Positions 16,325 through 24,739 of a DNA stretch of 44,847 nucleotides are shown one piece after another. The DNA comes from an uncultured Pelagibacteraceae bacterium (lineage in GTDB: Bacteria > Pseudomonadota > Alphaproteobacteria > Pelagibacterales > Pelagibacteraceae). Made by a program: the position numbers and the translations under genes. The stretch covers positions 1 through 44,847 of the forward strand of contig CACPLE010000006.1 in the NCBI GenBank assembly GCA_902634695.1, read 5' to 3'. The stretch's first letter is position 1, and each line of letters opens with the position of its first letter. The notes under the pieces are model-generated. The model saw only the letters and a program-made list of their open reading frames with translations. It searched no databases and was not told the DNA's origin.

Positions 16325-17566
16325 ATGAATAAAAATATAAAAATTGGAATTATAGGTTCCGGCATACAAGGTGTTTGCACTGCACTATTTCTTCAAAAAA
16401 AAAATTTTGCTGTAACTTTGTTTGATAAAAACGATCCTGGTACATCTGCAGCTTCATATGGTAATGCAGGACATTTTTCTCCCTATGCCTCTATTCCTTT
16501 AAATAGACCTGACATAGTTACAGATATACCCGCAATGCTTTTAAGCTCCACAGGACCTTTAGCTTTAAAATGGAATTATGTTCCAAAAATGATTCCGTGG
16601 TTTTTAAAATTTTTAAAAAATTGTAGTACAAAAAATATGATGCATACCGCTAAATATATGCATCAGATATTAGACTTAGCTTTACCAGCTTATGATGAAT
16701 TGTTTGAAGAAATTGACTTATCTGGATTGGTTGAAAATAAAGGAATTATGTATATTTGGAACGATCAGAATTTAAAAAGTAGAGATTTAGAAATAAATAT
16801 TAGAAACGAAATAGGAGCGGAACAACAATTACTTAACAAAAAAGAAATTCATGATTTAGAACCAAATATTAAAAAAATTTACCATGCAGGAGTTTTTTAT
16901 AAAAAAGCCAGACATGCAAGGAATCCTGGAAAAATTTGGTTAAAATTATTTAATTTATTTTTATCAAAAGGTGGAAAGTTTATAAAAAGCAACGTCGACA
17001 CTATAAGTTTTTCAGAAGAAAAACCAATTATAAAAACGAAGGAAAGTTCATTTAATTTTGAAAAAGTTTTAATTACTTGTGGTGCTTTTTCAAAAATTCT
17101 AACAGATCAAATGGATGAAAAAATTCCTTTGGATACGGAAAGAGGCTATCATATTCATTTTAAAAATTGTGAGCATTTAATTTCACGTCCTGTTGTGTTT
17201 CAAAATAGAGGTTTTGGAATGACGCCTATGGAGCAAGGTTTAAGAGTTGTTGGCACAGTAGAATTTGGTGGCTTAAAAAATCCATTGAGCAAAAATAGAA
17301 TAAAAAATTTAGTAAATAATGCCAAATTCTTGTTAGATGGACTACCAGAACATCAAGACGAATGGTTAGGCTTTAGACCAACATTGCCAGATTATCTACC
17401 AGTTATAGGACCATCAAAAAATTATAAAAATGTATTTTATTCATTTGGTCATCATCATTTAGGTTGGACATTAGCAGCTATTTCTGGAAAGATTATTTCA
17501 AAAATGATTACAAATGAAAATACTAACTTAAATTTAGAGCCTTATAGTTCTAAAAGATTTTCATAA
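16325..17566 (+). CDS. FAD-dependent D-amino-acid-type oxidoreductase (DAO family)
   Basis: 413 residues. The N-terminal dinucleotide-binding site is 'IGIIGSGIQGVCTALFL' with the acidic end of strand 2 in 'LFDKNDPG'. The middle has the DAO-type substrate region and the C-terminus the FAD-closing motif 'GFRPTLPDYLPVIGP' plus 'FGHHHLGWTLAA'. This layout matches DadA-like dehydrogenases that oxidise D-amino acids, or related amino/imino acids, to 2-oxo acids. It is followed at 4 bases by an EamA carrier, a 2-hydroxyacid dehydrogenase and MsrB, so the operon may handle an amino acid and its oxo/hydroxy forms. Substrate is not decidable from sequence. Confidence 0.85.
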   Translation: MNKNIKIGIIGSGIQGVCTALFLQKKNFAVTLFDKNDPGTSAASYGNAGHFSPYASIPLNRPDIVTDIPAMLLSSTGPLALKWNYVPKMIPWFLKFLKNCSTKNMMHTAKYMHQILDLALPAYDELFEEIDLSGLVENKGIMYIWNDQNLKSRDLEINIRNEIGAEQQLLNKKEIHDLEPNIKKIYHAGVFYKKARHARNPGKIWLKLFNLFLSKGGKFIKSNVDTISFSEEKPIIKTKESSFNFEKVLITCGAFSKILTDQMDEKIPLDTERGYHIHFKNCEHLISRPVVFQNRGFGMTPMEQGLRVVGTVEFGGLKNPLSKNRIKNLVNNAKFLLDGLPEHQDEWLGFRPTLPDYLPVIGPSKNYKNVFYSFGHHHLGWTLAAISGKIISKMITNENTNLNLEPYSSKRFS

Positions 17567-17570
17567 ACTT

Positions 17571-18464
17571 ATGAAAAATAAAAATACCTTAGCTTATATT
17601 TTATTATTTTTGACAACACTTTTTTGGTCAGGGAATTTTATTGTAGGTAAAGCAGCTAGCATTTATGAGATACCTCCATTTTCACTAAATTTTTATAGAT
17701 GGCTTTTTGCATGGTTAATACTTTTTCCATTTACATACAAAGAGATAATAAAAAAAAAAGATTATATTTTAAAAAATTTAGGTTTTTTTATAATTTTAGG
17801 AATTACAAGTATAACTATATTTAATTCAATAGTTTATTATTCATTAAACTTTACACAGGTCATCAGCGGAGTTCTAATGATTTCAACAATTCCTGTTATG
17901 ATTATATTTATTTCATCTCTTTTAAAAATTGAAAAGACAAACATTTTTCAAATTATTGGTGTAATTCTTTCGTTAACGGGTGTTGTTTTTATTATAACTA
18001 AGGCCGACATAGAAATACTAAAGACATTAAATTTTAATAAAGGAGATATAACCATGGTGGTGGCCATGTTTTCTTGGGCAACTTATTCGGCACTATTAAA
18101 GAAAAAAAAATACGAATTGTCACAAATATCTCTTTTAGAAGTTGTTATTACATTTGGTTTAGTTTTCTTAATCCCTATATATTTTATTGAAATGAACATG
18201 GGTTATTTAATCAAATTAGGTAAACCATTTTATTTAACTTTAACATATGTGGTTTTATTTCCTGGGCTTTGCTCATTCTTTTTTTGGATTAAGGGCATAT
18301 CAATAATTGGAGCTAATCGTTCAGGAATATTTTTACACTTAATGCCAATATTTGGAGCAATTATGGCGATGATTATATTTGATGAAAAATTTATGTTTTA
18401 TCATTTTTTAGGAGCTGTATTTATTATTATGGGAATTATTTTATCTAATAGAAAAAGTGTTTAA
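17571..18464 (+). CDS. EamA/DMT-family permease
   Basis: 297 residues forming ten hydrophobic helices in two repeated EamA halves (about 8-143 and 158-293). Typical cues are 'LFWSGNFIVGKAA' at the start of the first half and 'MVVAMFSWATYSALLKKK' at the start of the second. Members export or import amino acids and other small metabolites across the inner membrane. It is sandwiched between a DAO-family oxidoreductase and a 2-hydroxyacid dehydrogenase, with a 1-base TAATG overlap to the latter, so its substrate is probably related to that pathway. Direction of transport cannot be told. Confidence 0.85.
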   Translation: MKNKNTLAYILLFLTTLFWSGNFIVGKAASIYEIPPFSLNFYRWLFAWLILFPFTYKEIIKKKDYILKNLGFFIILGITSITIFNSIVYYSLNFTQVISGVLMISTIPVMIIFISSLLKIEKTNIFQIIGVILSLTGVVFIITKADIEILKTLNFNKGDITMVVAMFSWATYSALLKKKKYELSQISLLEVVITFGLVFLIPIYFIEMNMGYLIKLGKPFYLTLTYVVLFPGLCSFFFWIKGISIIGANRSGIFLHLMPIFGAIMAMIIFDEKFMFYHFLGAVFIIMGIILSNRKSV

Positions 18465-19414
18465 TGATTAAAATAGCAATACTTGACGATTATCAAAATT
18501 TTTTTCATGAGTTTATTGATTTAAAAAAACTTGAAGGAAAATATGAAATAAAAGTATTTAGTGAAGCTTTTAAAAATGAAGAAGAAGCAATTGAAAATCT
18601 TAAAGATTTTGAAGCTTTATTAATAATGAGAGAAAGAACACCAATTACAAAAAACTTAATTAATAATTTAAAAAAATTAAAGTTTATTGTTACTAGCGGT
18701 ATGAGAAATAAAGCTATTGATTTAAAAGCAACTAAAGAAAAAAAAATAATTGTTACTGGAACAGAAATTAATTCTAATCCAGCCGCTGAATTAACTTGGG
18801 CTTTAATTTTAGGTTTAGCAAGAAATATTAAAACAGAAGTTGATAATATGTTCCAGGGTTATTGGCAAACCACTATTGGAGTTGAGCTGAAAGGTAAAAT
18901 ATTAGGTTTAATTGGTCTTGGAAAAATTGGTTCTCAAGTTGCAAAGATAGCAAAAGCTTTTGGAATGCAAGTTATTGCTTGGAGTGAAAATTTAGATTTA
19001 AATAAATGTAAAGAATTAGATGTTCTTCCTGTTAGCAAAAATGATTTATTAAAAACTTCTGACTTTGTTTCAATACATGTAGTCTTGGGAGACCGTTATA
19101 AAGAATTAATTAAGCTAAAAGAATTTGATATGATGAAGAAAACAGCGTTTTTAATCAATACTTCTAGAGGACCAATTGTCAACGAAGATGATTTAATTAT
19201 TGCTTTATCTACTAATGTTATCGCTGGTGCCGGTTTAGATGTTTATGAAAAGGAACCACTGCCCTCAGATCATAAATTACGTTTCTTACCAAATGCACTA
19301 CTGCTTCCTCATTTGGGATATGTAACTGCAGAAAATTATTCTATTTTTTATTCACAAATGATTGAAAATTTAGAATCCTGTGCTAGTGGTAAACCTATTA
19401 GAACAATTGAATAA
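18464..19414 (+). CDS. D-isomer-specific 2-hydroxyacid dehydrogenase
   Basis: 316 residues of the PGDH/lactate dehydrogenase superfamily. The NAD(P) fold has 'GLIGLGKIGSQVAKIAKAFG' (about 146-166). Catalytic elements are the Arg in 'NTSRGPIVNEDDL', the Glu in 'LDVYEKEPL' and the His in 'LLLPHLGYVT'. It interconverts 2-oxo and D-2-hydroxy acids. Its place after a D-amino-acid-type oxidoreductase suggests it could reduce the oxo acid formed there. It overlaps the EamA gene by 1 base, and msrB follows 3 bases after its stop. Confidence 0.88.
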   Translation: MIKIAILDDYQNFFHEFIDLKKLEGKYEIKVFSEAFKNEEEAIENLKDFEALLIMRERTPITKNLINNLKKLKFIVTSGMRNKAIDLKATKEKKIIVTGTEINSNPAAELTWALILGLARNIKTEVDNMFQGYWQTTIGVELKGKILGLIGLGKIGSQVAKIAKAFGMQVIAWSENLDLNKCKELDVLPVSKNDLLKTSDFVSIHVVLGDRYKELIKLKEFDMMKKTAFLINTSRGPIVNEDDLIIALSTNVIAGAGLDVYEKEPLPSDHKLRFLPNALLLPHLGYVTAENYSIFYSQMIENLESCASGKPIRTIE

Positions 19415-19417
19415 ATA

Positions 19418-19792
19418 ATGGCAAAAGAAATAAATATAAATTTAACCTCAGAGCAAAGAAAAGTTATGTTCGATGAAGGAACAGAACGTCCTTGGTCAAG
19501 CGAACTTAACAATGAAAAAAGAGAAGGTGGTTATTATTGTGCTAATTGTGGAATTAAACTTTTTGATTCAAGTGCCAAGTACGACAGTGGTTCAGGTTGG
19601 CCATCTTTTTCCGAATCGTTACCTGATGTTTTTGAAACTAAAACAGATTATTTACTAGGTTACGCTAGGACAGAATATCATTGCAAAAATTGTGGAGCTC
19701 ATCATGGTCACATATTTGATGATGGTCCTGCTCCAACTGGAAAAAGATTTTGTAATAATGGAATTTGTCTTATATTCAAGGAAAAAGAGTAA
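19418..19792 (+). CDS. msrB: Peptide methionine-R-sulfoxide reductase MsrB
   Basis: 124 residues, normal length for a stand-alone MsrB. The zinc site is formed by 'CANCG' and 'CKNCGAHHG'; the fold signature is 'SGSGWPSF'; the catalytic cysteine is in 'GKRFCNNGICLIF', equivalent to the usual RYCINS motif. It reduces methionine-R-sulfoxide in oxidised proteins using thioredoxin. There is no signal peptide, so it is cytoplasmic. It is the last gene of the operon starting at 16325. The short gap to the next gene (19793-19840) holds only AT-rich sequence. Confidence 0.96.
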   Translation: MAKEININLTSEQRKVMFDEGTERPWSSELNNEKREGGYYCANCGIKLFDSSAKYDSGSGWPSFSESLPDVFETKTDYLLGYARTEYHCKNCGAHHGHIFDDGPAPTGKRFCNNGICLIFKEKE

Positions 19793-19840
19793 TTTAAAAT
19801 GATGTATTTTTTAAAAAAAAATGTAACCTTATAGAGTTTT

Positions 19841-20707
19841 ATGAAAAAATTTATTGCAGTAATATTATTTATATCAGTAGCATTTGCATCCAATGCAGAT
19901 GAGCTTTTAAATAATCTATCTGGAAAAGTTTCTGAATTTGCAGCTGGCTTAGTTCCAGGAGAAGGAATAACAGAAGTTGATATTAAATTTACTGAGCAAA
20001 ATGAGCCTAGCTATTCTATTCTAGCAGTCAGAGACATTAACAAAACTGATAGTACTAATTTGTTCACTCAGTTTAGTATTTTAAATACCGATATCTCAAG
20101 CGATGAAAGAACTACTCTAAATTTAGGTTTAGGATATAGACTTTTATCAGACGATGAATCTATGATGGTTGGATTTAATTCATTTATTGATACAGAACTA
20201 TCTAATGGTCATCAAAGAGGAAGCGTAGGATTTGAAGCAAAAGGAGCTGTACTTGATTTTAGTGCAAACTATTATGTGCCTTTAACACTTAGAGAAAAAG
20301 TAGAAGGAACATATGAACAATCTATAGGTGGTACAGATTGGAATCTTTTCTCACAAGTGCCTTATATGCCTTGGGCAAAATTTGGTTTTTCAGGATATAG
20401 ACTTCATAGAGACAAAGCTTCTAATGATACTATTGGAAGAATTTATACTATGAACATGGCTTTAACCCCAACATTGGAACTAGATGTTTCAAGAGACAAA
20501 GATATTGCTACTTCAGACGGAGTAACTTCAGGAAAGTTAACTTTTGTATACCCTCCTAAAGATAACAAACCAACTTTAGCAGATGGTTTTACTAGTGACG
20601 AGATGTGGCACAAAGAATCAATGAAAAATAAACTTTCAGAAAAAGTTAGAAGAAAGAATAATCTAACAGTAGAAATTCAAGGAGCGGTAATCTTTACTAA
20701 GAAATAA
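19841..20707 (+). CDS. Stand-alone inverse-autotransporter (intimin/invasin-type) beta-barrel
   Basis: 288 residues. The signal peptide cleaves near Ala19 (FASNA). The rest carries hallmarks of the inverse autotransporter beta-domain: 'LNLGLGYRLLSDDESMMVGF', 'NSFIDTELSNGHQRGSVGFE' and 'LDFSANYYVPL'. In intimins and invasins this barrel is followed by extracellular Ig-like domains in the same chain. Here the chain ends shortly after the barrel with a charged tail ('KNKLSEKVRRKNN') and a final beta strand, and a separate secreted protein is encoded 1 base downstream. It may be a barrel that secretes or anchors that partner, or an adhesin reduced to its anchor. Confidence 0.8.
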   Translation: MKKFIAVILFISVAFASNADELLNNLSGKVSEFAAGLVPGEGITEVDIKFTEQNEPSYSILAVRDINKTDSTNLFTQFSILNTDISSDERTTLNLGLGYRLLSDDESMMVGFNSFIDTELSNGHQRGSVGFEAKGAVLDFSANYYVPLTLREKVEGTYEQSIGGTDWNLFSQVPYMPWAKFGFSGYRLHRDKASNDTIGRIYTMNMALTPTLELDVSRDKDIATSDGVTSGKLTFVYPPKDNKPTLADGFTSDEMWHKESMKNKLSEKVRRKNNLTVEIQGAVIFTKK

Positions 20708-20708
20708 T

Positions 20709-21452
20709 ATGAAAACATTTAAAAAAATATCATTGTATTTAGTTTTTTCAGTTCTCTTCTTTATGAAGGCAACAACAAGTTCTTTTGCTGCTTCGGGTGC
20801 TGCAGTAAACTATGTTAATACTGTTTACGCATTAATGTTATGTGAAAGTGGTAGCACACTTTCATCTTGTCTTAATCCTACAGTTATAAGATCAACTCCA
20901 AGCGGAACTTCTATGAACATTGGTAGTGTAAGCTCAGGGCAATCTGCAGGATCATATGGAAACTTAAATACTTTAGTGCCAGGAAAAACATATACGTATG
21001 GACAGGTGGTTTTAGATAGAAGTTTTTCAATTTCAGGAACAGGAAAAGACGGAGCAGGTGACGACTGTCAAACTGGCTCAGGAGCCGCAGGAACAGCAAC
21101 AGCATTTGCAGTTGGAAGTGCAGGAACTAGTACAACCACAAGCCAAACTATTTATGCAGCAAATGGTACTGGAAATGGAGATGCAATGAATAGTTCTCCC
21201 AATACAGACTCATCAACAACAGGAGATGCAGCCGCAGGAACACTTGCTAGTACAGCTAGTCACAAATATATGAAATTTAGATGGGAATTAGCATCACCAT
21301 ATACTTATACAGGAACCAAAATTCCAAAAATGACAATTTCTTTTGATTTATCTGCTGGTTTAAGTTTTAATGGTGAATGTGGGGGAACCGCAGGAACAAC
21401 AAATGGAATAACTCCCGGATCACCTGTGATTACAAATAAAATTTACGAATAG
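20709..21452 (+). CDS. Secreted Gly/Ser/Thr-rich protein paired with the barrel
   Basis: 247 residues with a signal peptide (hydrophobic 9-20, cleavage near SFA at about 27). The mature protein is almost free of charged residues, rich in Gly, Ser, Thr and Ala, with repeated 'SGT', 'AGT' and 'GTA' steps, and contains four cysteines ('LMLCES', 'SSCLNP', 'DDCQTG', 'GECGGT'). A more structured end reads 'KYMKFRWELASPYTYTGTKI'. This composition suits an extracellular beta-rich adhesin or surface-coat protein. It starts 1 base after the inverse-autotransporter barrel gene, so the two are co-translated and probably function together. I recognise no family. Confidence 0.75.
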   Translation: MKTFKKISLYLVFSVLFFMKATTSSFAASGAAVNYVNTVYALMLCESGSTLSSCLNPTVIRSTPSGTSMNIGSVSSGQSAGSYGNLNTLVPGKTYTYGQVVLDRSFSISGTGKDGAGDDCQTGSGAAGTATAFAVGSAGTSTTTSQTIYAANGTGNGDAMNSSPNTDSSTTGDAAAGTLASTASHKYMKFRWELASPYTYTGTKIPKMTISFDLSAGLSFNGECGGTAGTTNGITPGSPVITNKIYE

Positions 21453-21707
21453 TTATTTAACTAAATTAAGCAATTCACCTTTTTTTTCTAAAGACCTTAA
21501 TTCTTGGTAGCCACCAACATGGAGGTTATTAAAAAATATTTGAGGTATAGTTCTTTTGCCATTAGACTTAGACAACATTTCTTCTTGTTTTCCTTCTTCT
21601 AGGGCAATATTGATTTCTTTAAAAGGAATATTATTTCTTACCAGCAATCTTTTTGCAGCATCACAAAAGTTACATCTGGGCCCCATATAAACTGTTACAT
21701 CTTTCAT
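21453..21707 (-). CDS. grxC: Glutaredoxin (GrxC type)
   Basis: 84 residues, a standard monocysteine/dithiol-size glutaredoxin with active site 'CNFC', the cis-proline loop 'RTIPQIFFNN' and the glutathione-binding 'VGGYQEL'. The residue before the active site is Arg ('GPRCNFC') where Pro-Tyr is usual in GrxC, a small deviation. It reduces protein or glutathione mixed disulfides in the cytoplasm. Its stop codon directly abuts the stop of the convergent secreted-protein gene with no gap and no terminator. Confidence 0.92.
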   Translation of the reverse strand: MKDVTVYMGPRCNFCDAAKRLLVRNNIPFKEINIALEEGKQEEMLSKSNGKRTIPQIFFNNLHVGGYQELRSLEKKGELLNLVK

Positions 21708-21718
21708 AATTTATATAT

Positions 21719-21779
21719 AGTGATTTTTTTTTAAATTTCTTCCTTTTAATTTATTATTTTAAATTCATTAAAAATCACT
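21719..21779. repeat. 10-base inverted repeat upstream of glutaredoxin
   Basis: AGTGATTTTT (21719-21728) and AAAAATCACT (21770-21779) are perfect inverted arms around a 41-base AT-only loop, in the leader of the leftward glutaredoxin gene. AT-rich arms make chance formation fairly likely. Just beyond, CCAATTTGG near 21790 resembles the first half of the pilus-locus dyad. Confidence 0.4.
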
Positions 21780-21906
21780 TTTTAAAAATACCCAATTTGG
21801 ACTATTTTCAATTTCCTGGATTTTCAGAAATTTTATATGCCATTTTTCTCAAAAAAAAAAATAAAAGTTTAATGAAATTTTTGTTCGCTCTGATATTATG
21901 TTTATA

Positions 21907-21953
21907 GATAGTCCTATTTAGCCATTTTTAGCTCCCGGTTTTTTAGGACTATC
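21907..21953 (+). promoter_or_regulatory. Hairpin in the leader of the secreted hydrolase
   Basis: GATAGTCCTA (21907-21916) and TAGGACTATC (21944-21953) form a perfect 10-bp stem with a 27-base loop, ending 8 bases before the ATG at 21962. The right arm contains TAGGA, the best ribosome-site candidate, so folding could hide it. No U-tract follows, so it is not a standard terminator. A translation-controlling RNA structure or a protein-binding dyad are both possible. Confidence 0.5.
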
Positions 21954-21961
21954 CAGTTCTC

Positions 21962-23101
21962 ATGAAAAAAATATTTTTATTTTTCATTTTTTTATTTTTT
22001 GCTTCTAATTTAGCAAACGCCCAAGAAAAAAAGAGTGGACCTCCCAAAGCTAAAGAGTGGAAAGGTAAAGGAGAAAAAATTGAATTTTCATCTTTACCTA
22101 CATTAACTATTAGAGATTTTTTATTAGGAAAAAAACCAAATAGAGAAATAACAATTTGGGGAACATTAAATTTTCCAGCTAATGCAGCAGATAAAAATGT
22201 TCCAGCAGTTGTCATATTGCATGGAATGGGTGGAGTTAATGATGCTGAAGAGCACTGGATTGAAGTTATAAACAGTATGGGAATAGCTACATTTATGGTT
22301 GATAGCAATTGGGCACGTCGTAAGTGTAAAAAAGATAATAATATAAAAAAAGAAATTCCTTGGTGTGCTGCTATGAATAGGGGAATGAATAGAATTATAG
22401 ATGCATATGGTGCATTAAAACTTTTATCAAATCACCCTCGTATTAATCCCGAACGTATTGGTTGTATTGGTATGTCACTTGGAGCTAGAGGATGTTTATA
22501 TTTAAATGTGAAAAGATTTCAAAAAATGTGGGGAACACCAGGTATGGATTTTGCAGCAAGTGTGCCAATGTATCCGCCATGCAATGCTACTTTTAAAGAT
22601 GATGACGATATAACAGATACTCCCATTCGCATTCATGTTGGAGAATTAGATACATATTTTCCAGTTGATTCATGTATAAATTATGTTGATCGTCTTAAAG
22701 CAAAAGGAAAAGATGTTGATATAAAAGTTTATTCCGATGCACATCATAGTTTTGAAGCAACAATTTCTGGAAAAAAATCAATGAAAGTTAAAGGTCAAAA
22801 TGATGGAAGATGTTACTATGAAGAAAATCATTCACTACCAGTTGCAGACATGGATCTTGATGATGTAGCAATACTATCTCAAGTTGGATTTGATGATTGG
22901 TATGCAAGTGCTTCAGATAAAGATAAGAAAAAAATTTTTAAAAGAGTCAAAATGAGACACAAAATGGGTTGGAGGATTCCACAGTTTCAGTATGATAGAA
23001 GTTGTGTAAGTAAATCAAACACTATAGCTTATAATAAAGCAGCATCAGAAGAGAATGAAAAACTAGTAAGGGAATTTTTCACATCAACTTTATTGAACTA
23101 A
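21962..23101 (+). CDS. Secreted alpha/beta hydrolase (dienelactone hydrolase-like)
   Basis: 379 residues. The signal peptide cleaves after 'NLANA' (about residue 20), so the enzyme is periplasmic or secreted. The oxyanion strand 'VVILHGMGGVND', nucleophile elbow 'GCIGMSLGARG' (Ser), a probable acid in 'GELDTYFPVD' and the His in 'SDAHHSFEA' complete a Ser-Asp-His triad. Two cysteines in 'RRKCKK' and 'PWCAAM' may form a disulfide. Dienelactone hydrolase relatives cleave esters or lactones; a polyester or small extracellular ester is plausible. It stands alone behind a 250-base leader (21708-21961) with two inverted repeats. Confidence 0.82.
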   Translation: MKKIFLFFIFLFFASNLANAQEKKSGPPKAKEWKGKGEKIEFSSLPTLTIRDFLLGKKPNREITIWGTLNFPANAADKNVPAVVILHGMGGVNDAEEHWIEVINSMGIATFMVDSNWARRKCKKDNNIKKEIPWCAAMNRGMNRIIDAYGALKLLSNHPRINPERIGCIGMSLGARGCLYLNVKRFQKMWGTPGMDFAASVPMYPPCNATFKDDDDITDTPIRIHVGELDTYFPVDSCINYVDRLKAKGKDVDIKVYSDAHHSFEATISGKKSMKVKGQNDGRCYYEENHSLPVADMDLDDVAILSQVGFDDWYASASDKDKKKIFKRVKMRHKMGWRIPQFQYDRSCVSKSNTIAYNKAASEENEKLVREFFTSTLLN

Positions 23102-23164
23102 ACCAATAAAATAAATAAGAATTAGAGGTTCCTTTTTTTATAATTATGTATAGAAATTATCGTT

Positions 23165-23935
23165 ATGAAATTGGGATTTATAGGAACTGGTAAAATAACT
23201 TCATCCGTAGTTGCTGGAATATGTAGTTCTAAAATATCTTTTAAAAAGATAATGCTATCTCCTAGAAATAGAAATATAGCAAAAAAACTTAAAAGAAAAT
23301 TTAAAAAAGTTGCTATTGCGAAAAATAATCAAGAAATAGTTAATTCATCTAATTGGATTTTTTTAGCAGTTACTCCAACAGTGGGTAACAAAATTATTAA
23401 AAATTTGAAGTTTAAATCAGGCCAAATAATAGTTAGTTTTATTTCAACAATGACTTTACCTCAGCTTAAAAAAGCAATTAAAGTAAAAGCAAAAATTTTT
23501 AGAGCAATACCTCTTCCGCCAATTTCCCTAAGAAAAGGTCCAGTACCAGTATTTCCACCAAATAAAAAAGTTAAAAATTTTTTTGATAAACTTGGAACCA
23601 CAGTTGAAATCAGCAATGAAAAGCTTTCAAAAAACTTTTGGTCTACTTCAGGAATGATGGCGCCATTTTATGAATTGTTAAGCACCATGTCTAATTGGCT
23701 AGTTAAACGAGGCGTCAAAAGAGATAAAGCACAAAAATATATAACATCTCTTTTTGTAGCATTATCTGAAGATGCAGTTGTAAATTCTAATAAGGATTTA
23801 AAACATTTAGTAAAAGAATCTCAAACTCCTAGAGGACTTAATGAACAAGGAGTTAAAGAGCTAAGAAAAGCTGGCTTCTATAGAGCAACCGAAAAAACAT
23901 TAAATAGTATTCTTAAAAGATTAAACAAAGTATAA
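23165..23935 (+). CDS. ProC-like pyrroline-5-carboxylate reductase family protein
   Basis: 256 residues. The N-terminal Rossmann site is 'KLGFIGTGKITSSVVAGI' and the middle carries 'WIFLAVTPTVGNKII'. The C-terminal dimerisation domain ends in the family block 'ESQTPRGLNEQGVKEL', equivalent to the TPGG-T region of ProC. ProC reduces pyrroline-5-carboxylate to proline with NADPH. This protein is more basic and more divergent than typical housekeeping ProC, and lies 6 bases upstream of an amino-acid ABC importer, so it may act on an imported imino acid or analogue. Confidence 0.75.
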   Translation: MKLGFIGTGKITSSVVAGICSSKISFKKIMLSPRNRNIAKKLKRKFKKVAIAKNNQEIVNSSNWIFLAVTPTVGNKIIKNLKFKSGQIIVSFISTMTLPQLKKAIKVKAKIFRAIPLPPISLRKGPVPVFPPNKKVKNFFDKLGTTVEISNEKLSKNFWSTSGMMAPFYELLSTMSNWLVKRGVKRDKAQKYITSLFVALSEDAVVNSNKDLKHLVKESQTPRGLNEQGVKELRKAGFYRATEKTLNSILKRLNKV

Positions 23936-23941
23936 TTTTCT

Positions 23942-24739
23942 ATGCAATCAGATTCAAATATTCTGAAAATAGATAATCTTTCAAAATATTTTGGAGGTCT
24001 TGCAGCGGTATCTAATTGTTCTTTAAATATTAAAAAAGGTTCTATTACGGGTATCATCGGCCCAAATGGTTCTGGTAAAACAACTTTATTTAATCTAATT
24101 GCTGGGAATTTAAAAACTTCTAAGGGTTCAGTTATATTTAATAACGAAGATATAACGGATGTACCTTCTTATGAATTATTTTCAAAAGGATTGCTTAGAA
24201 CATTTCAAATTGCACATGAATTTACAAATTTAACTGTACTAGAAAATTTAATGATGGTTCCAGGAGGACAATCTGGAGAAAATCTTGTTAATGTTATGTT
24301 AAAGCCAAGCTTAATAAAAAAAGAAGAAGAACAAGTTAGAAAAAAGGCATATGAAGTAATAGAATTTTTAAATCTTAAACATCTAGCAAATGAATTGGCA
24401 GGAAATCTATCAGGAGGTCAAAAAAAACTTTTGGAACTAGGAAGAACCATGATGGTAGATGCAAAATTGGTTTTATTAGATGAAGTAGGAGCAGGTGTTA
24501 ATCGAACACTTTTAAAAGAAATTGGAACTTCAATTCAAAGATTAAATAAAGAAAAAGGTTATACCTTTTGCATGATTGAACACGATATGGATTTTATTAG
24601 CCGCTTGTGTGACCCAGTTATTGTAATGGCAGAAGGTTCAGTTTTATTTGAAGGAACATCTGACCAAGTCAAAAGTAACGAAAAAGTTATTGAAAGTTAT
24701 TTAGGCCGTGGATCAAAAAATAAAGGAAATGATAACTAA
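23942..24739 (+). CDS. livG: Branched-chain amino acid ABC transporter ATPase LivG
   Basis: 265 residues. Walker A is 'GPNGSGKTTLFNL', the signature is 'LSGGQKKLLELGR' and the Walker B region is 'LVLLDEVGAGVN'. The usual DEP-x-AG is here DEVGAG, a small departure that keeps the catalytic Glu. The His switch is in 'MIEHDMDFI'. The C-terminal stretch 'LFEGTSDQVKSNEKVIESYLG' is typical of LivG. It partners LivF and the LivHM channel to import branched-chain or other amino acids or amides. Its stop overlaps livF by 1 base. Confidence 0.93.
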   Translation: MQSDSNILKIDNLSKYFGGLAAVSNCSLNIKKGSITGIIGPNGSGKTTLFNLIAGNLKTSKGSVIFNNEDITDVPSYELFSKGLLRTFQIAHEFTNLTVLENLMMVPGGQSGENLVNVMLKPSLIKKEEEQVRKKAYEVIEFLNLKHLANELAGNLSGGQKKLLELGRTMMVDAKLVLLDEVGAGVNRTLLKEIGTSIQRLNKEKGYTFCMIEHDMDFISRLCDPVIVMAEGSVLFEGTSDQVKSNEKVIESYLGRGSKNKGNDN

